64,000 nucleotides of DNA from Castor canadensis (taxonomy: Eukaryota; Chordata; Mammalia; Rodentia; Castoridae), in assembly GCF_047511655.1 (NCBI RefSeq), contig NC_133397.1, positions 41,616,001 to 41,680,000 of the forward strand. The letters are read 5' to 3'. Both the position numbers and the translations under genes were made by a program. Of this stretch, positions 62,975 to 64,000 are shown one piece after another. The stretch's first letter is position 1. Every line of letters starts with the position of its first letter. The notes below the pieces were generated by a model. The model had not been told where the DNA came from and searched no databases. It saw only the letters and a list, made by a program, of their open reading frames with translations.

Positions 62975-64000
62975 CTTATATCAAACTTTCAGTCTCTATG
63001 AAAAATCTGATAAGGGGAACTAAAACCTATTAAAGAAGGCTTTATAAAATTTATCAAGTTCCCAATTACATATAATCTTTCTAATTTCCCAAATTAGAAT
63101 AATTGCAGTTAGTCTTTATGAGACTTTTGAGTTTTGCCTTCAGAGCTGCTTAATACTTTAGGCAAGGAACATAAACCCTTTCAAGCTCCTTCATTATCTG
63201 AGAAACGTGTCATTTCAGAGCAATCCTCAGGTATCTCTCCCAGAACCTGGACTCCTTTCTCAGTTGTTTGCACAGGCCCATTTCACTATCTCCTATGTCC
63301 AAATTCCAGATTAGCTGAGGAGTTCCCAAAAGCCCTTCCTCCCCACCTCCCTGCCTGTAGTTCCAGCTCCCTTAAGGCTCTGTCTAGACAGTTGCTAGTC
63401 ACCCTCCACAATGCTTTTTCATTTGAGAGTCCATCATCAGCTCCCTCTGTGCTCAGCAGAAAGGCTGACTGGCCTCTGCTCTTAGTTCTCAGCAACCTGC
63501 TGTAGAGAGGGACTCTGGTTGTTACACCTGTCCTCATGACCCTGACATTCTTCCCTGCCCTTTGAGTTATCCCCTTGACCGTTCTCTTTTCTGTGTCCTG
63601 CTCATTCATTTCCAGTTCTCTCTCAACTGAGCTGCACCAGCAGTTCCCCTGCAACTAAACTTTTCTCACCACCCCTGTGCCTAGGTCCCCAAACAATGAG
63701 GGAAACAGAATCATGCTGAGCAGCCCCATCATAAGCTCAGGTCCTCAGCTCTCCCAGGCTTACATTATTTGTGACAGTCCTTTGGCATATCTAATTCCTT
63801 TCTATTCCCAGTGTCAATAATGGATACGCCATGCCTCATTCCTGGGTTCTGCACCATCCACACATAGCATGTCAGCAGTGAGTATATCTCTGCTGCCACT
63901 TGTTCATCATTTACCCATCCTGACTGCTGCCTCCTGCCTCAGAGGCAGAGGGAGGGGCTCCTGCTCCCATGAAGCTAGCCTGTTTCCCCTGCTGTTAGGG
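62975..64000. other. Downstream flank, unassigned
   Basis: Follows the distal poly(A) signal. From about 63130 the sequence becomes C/T-rich and more GC-rich. I see no exon with family resemblance and no SINE. It could be an old LTR or simply unique flank. Confidence 0.4.

Noticed and set aside
63134-63654. Overlapping frames of about 122 codons on both strands in the 3' flank
   Set aside because: No family resemblance, no splice or promoter context, and both strands open over the same C/T-rich DNA, which points to composition.
1-64000. CRISPR arrays, operons, prophage or a bacterial-type system
   Set aside because: No regularly spaced short repeats and no dense coding were seen. Split exons, SINEs, MIRs and LINE-1 show this is mammalian DNA.

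Overview
The window is mammalian nuclear DNA carrying one complete protein-coding gene on the + strand: PPP1R21 (protein phosphatase 1 regulatory subunit 21, also called KLRAQ1 or CCDC128). I assembled 22 coding exons by hand from 3816 to 62199. All 21 introns are GT-AG, the frame is kept throughout, and the spliced CDS is 2343 nt (780 codons plus stop), the length I recall for the long human isoform. The signature motifs KLRAQ (residues 19-23) and TTKRSYEDQ (733-741) are present. No other protein-coding gene, structural RNA gene or CRISPR array is supported.

The repeats point to a rodent. There are many B1-like (7SL-derived) SINEs, ID-like tRNA-derived SINEs, and dimers or trimers fusing the two, plus a lineage-specific LINE-1. 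The tRNA-like module, ending in a 'tcaaaccccagtaccgcc'-type sequence before an A-tract, resembles what I remember of Castorimorpha (beaver or kangaroo rat). That placement is an inference.

Layout: 1-3000 is upstream flank, mainly an old antisense LINE-1 with SINE insertions. 3290-4100 is a TATA-less CpG-island promoter with GC boxes, an ETS site, an inverted pair of YY1-type motifs, a CG-alternating run and a G-quadruplex motif in the leader. Exon 1 (3816-3872) is followed by a 12.6 kb intron holding a 5'-truncated LINE-1 (11171-13041) with a visible target-site duplication. Exons 2-22 lie from 16460 to 62199, separated by introns rich in SINEs, MIRs, MaLR LTRs and old LINEs. The 3' UTR starts at 62200, with candidate poly(A) signals at 62626 and 62963. 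The last kilobase is unassigned flank.

PPP1R21 is a long coiled-coil protein of early endosomes. From established work it is a core subunit of the FERRY complex (with TBCK, FERRY3/C12orf4, CRYZL1 and GATD1), a Rab5 effector that carries mRNAs on endosomes, and it is annotated as a PP1 regulator.

I found no new multi-gene system. The observations most worth checking are about RNA processing and transposons: a GTTGGTAAG tandem donor after exon 15, a candidate 31-nt poison exon in intron 13, a 33-nt cassette-like exon 18, a 5' leader open in frame above the ATG with a G-quadruplex, a LINE-1 whose 3' end is duplicated inside one target-site duplication, and a recurrent 7SL-7SL-tRNA trimeric SINE.
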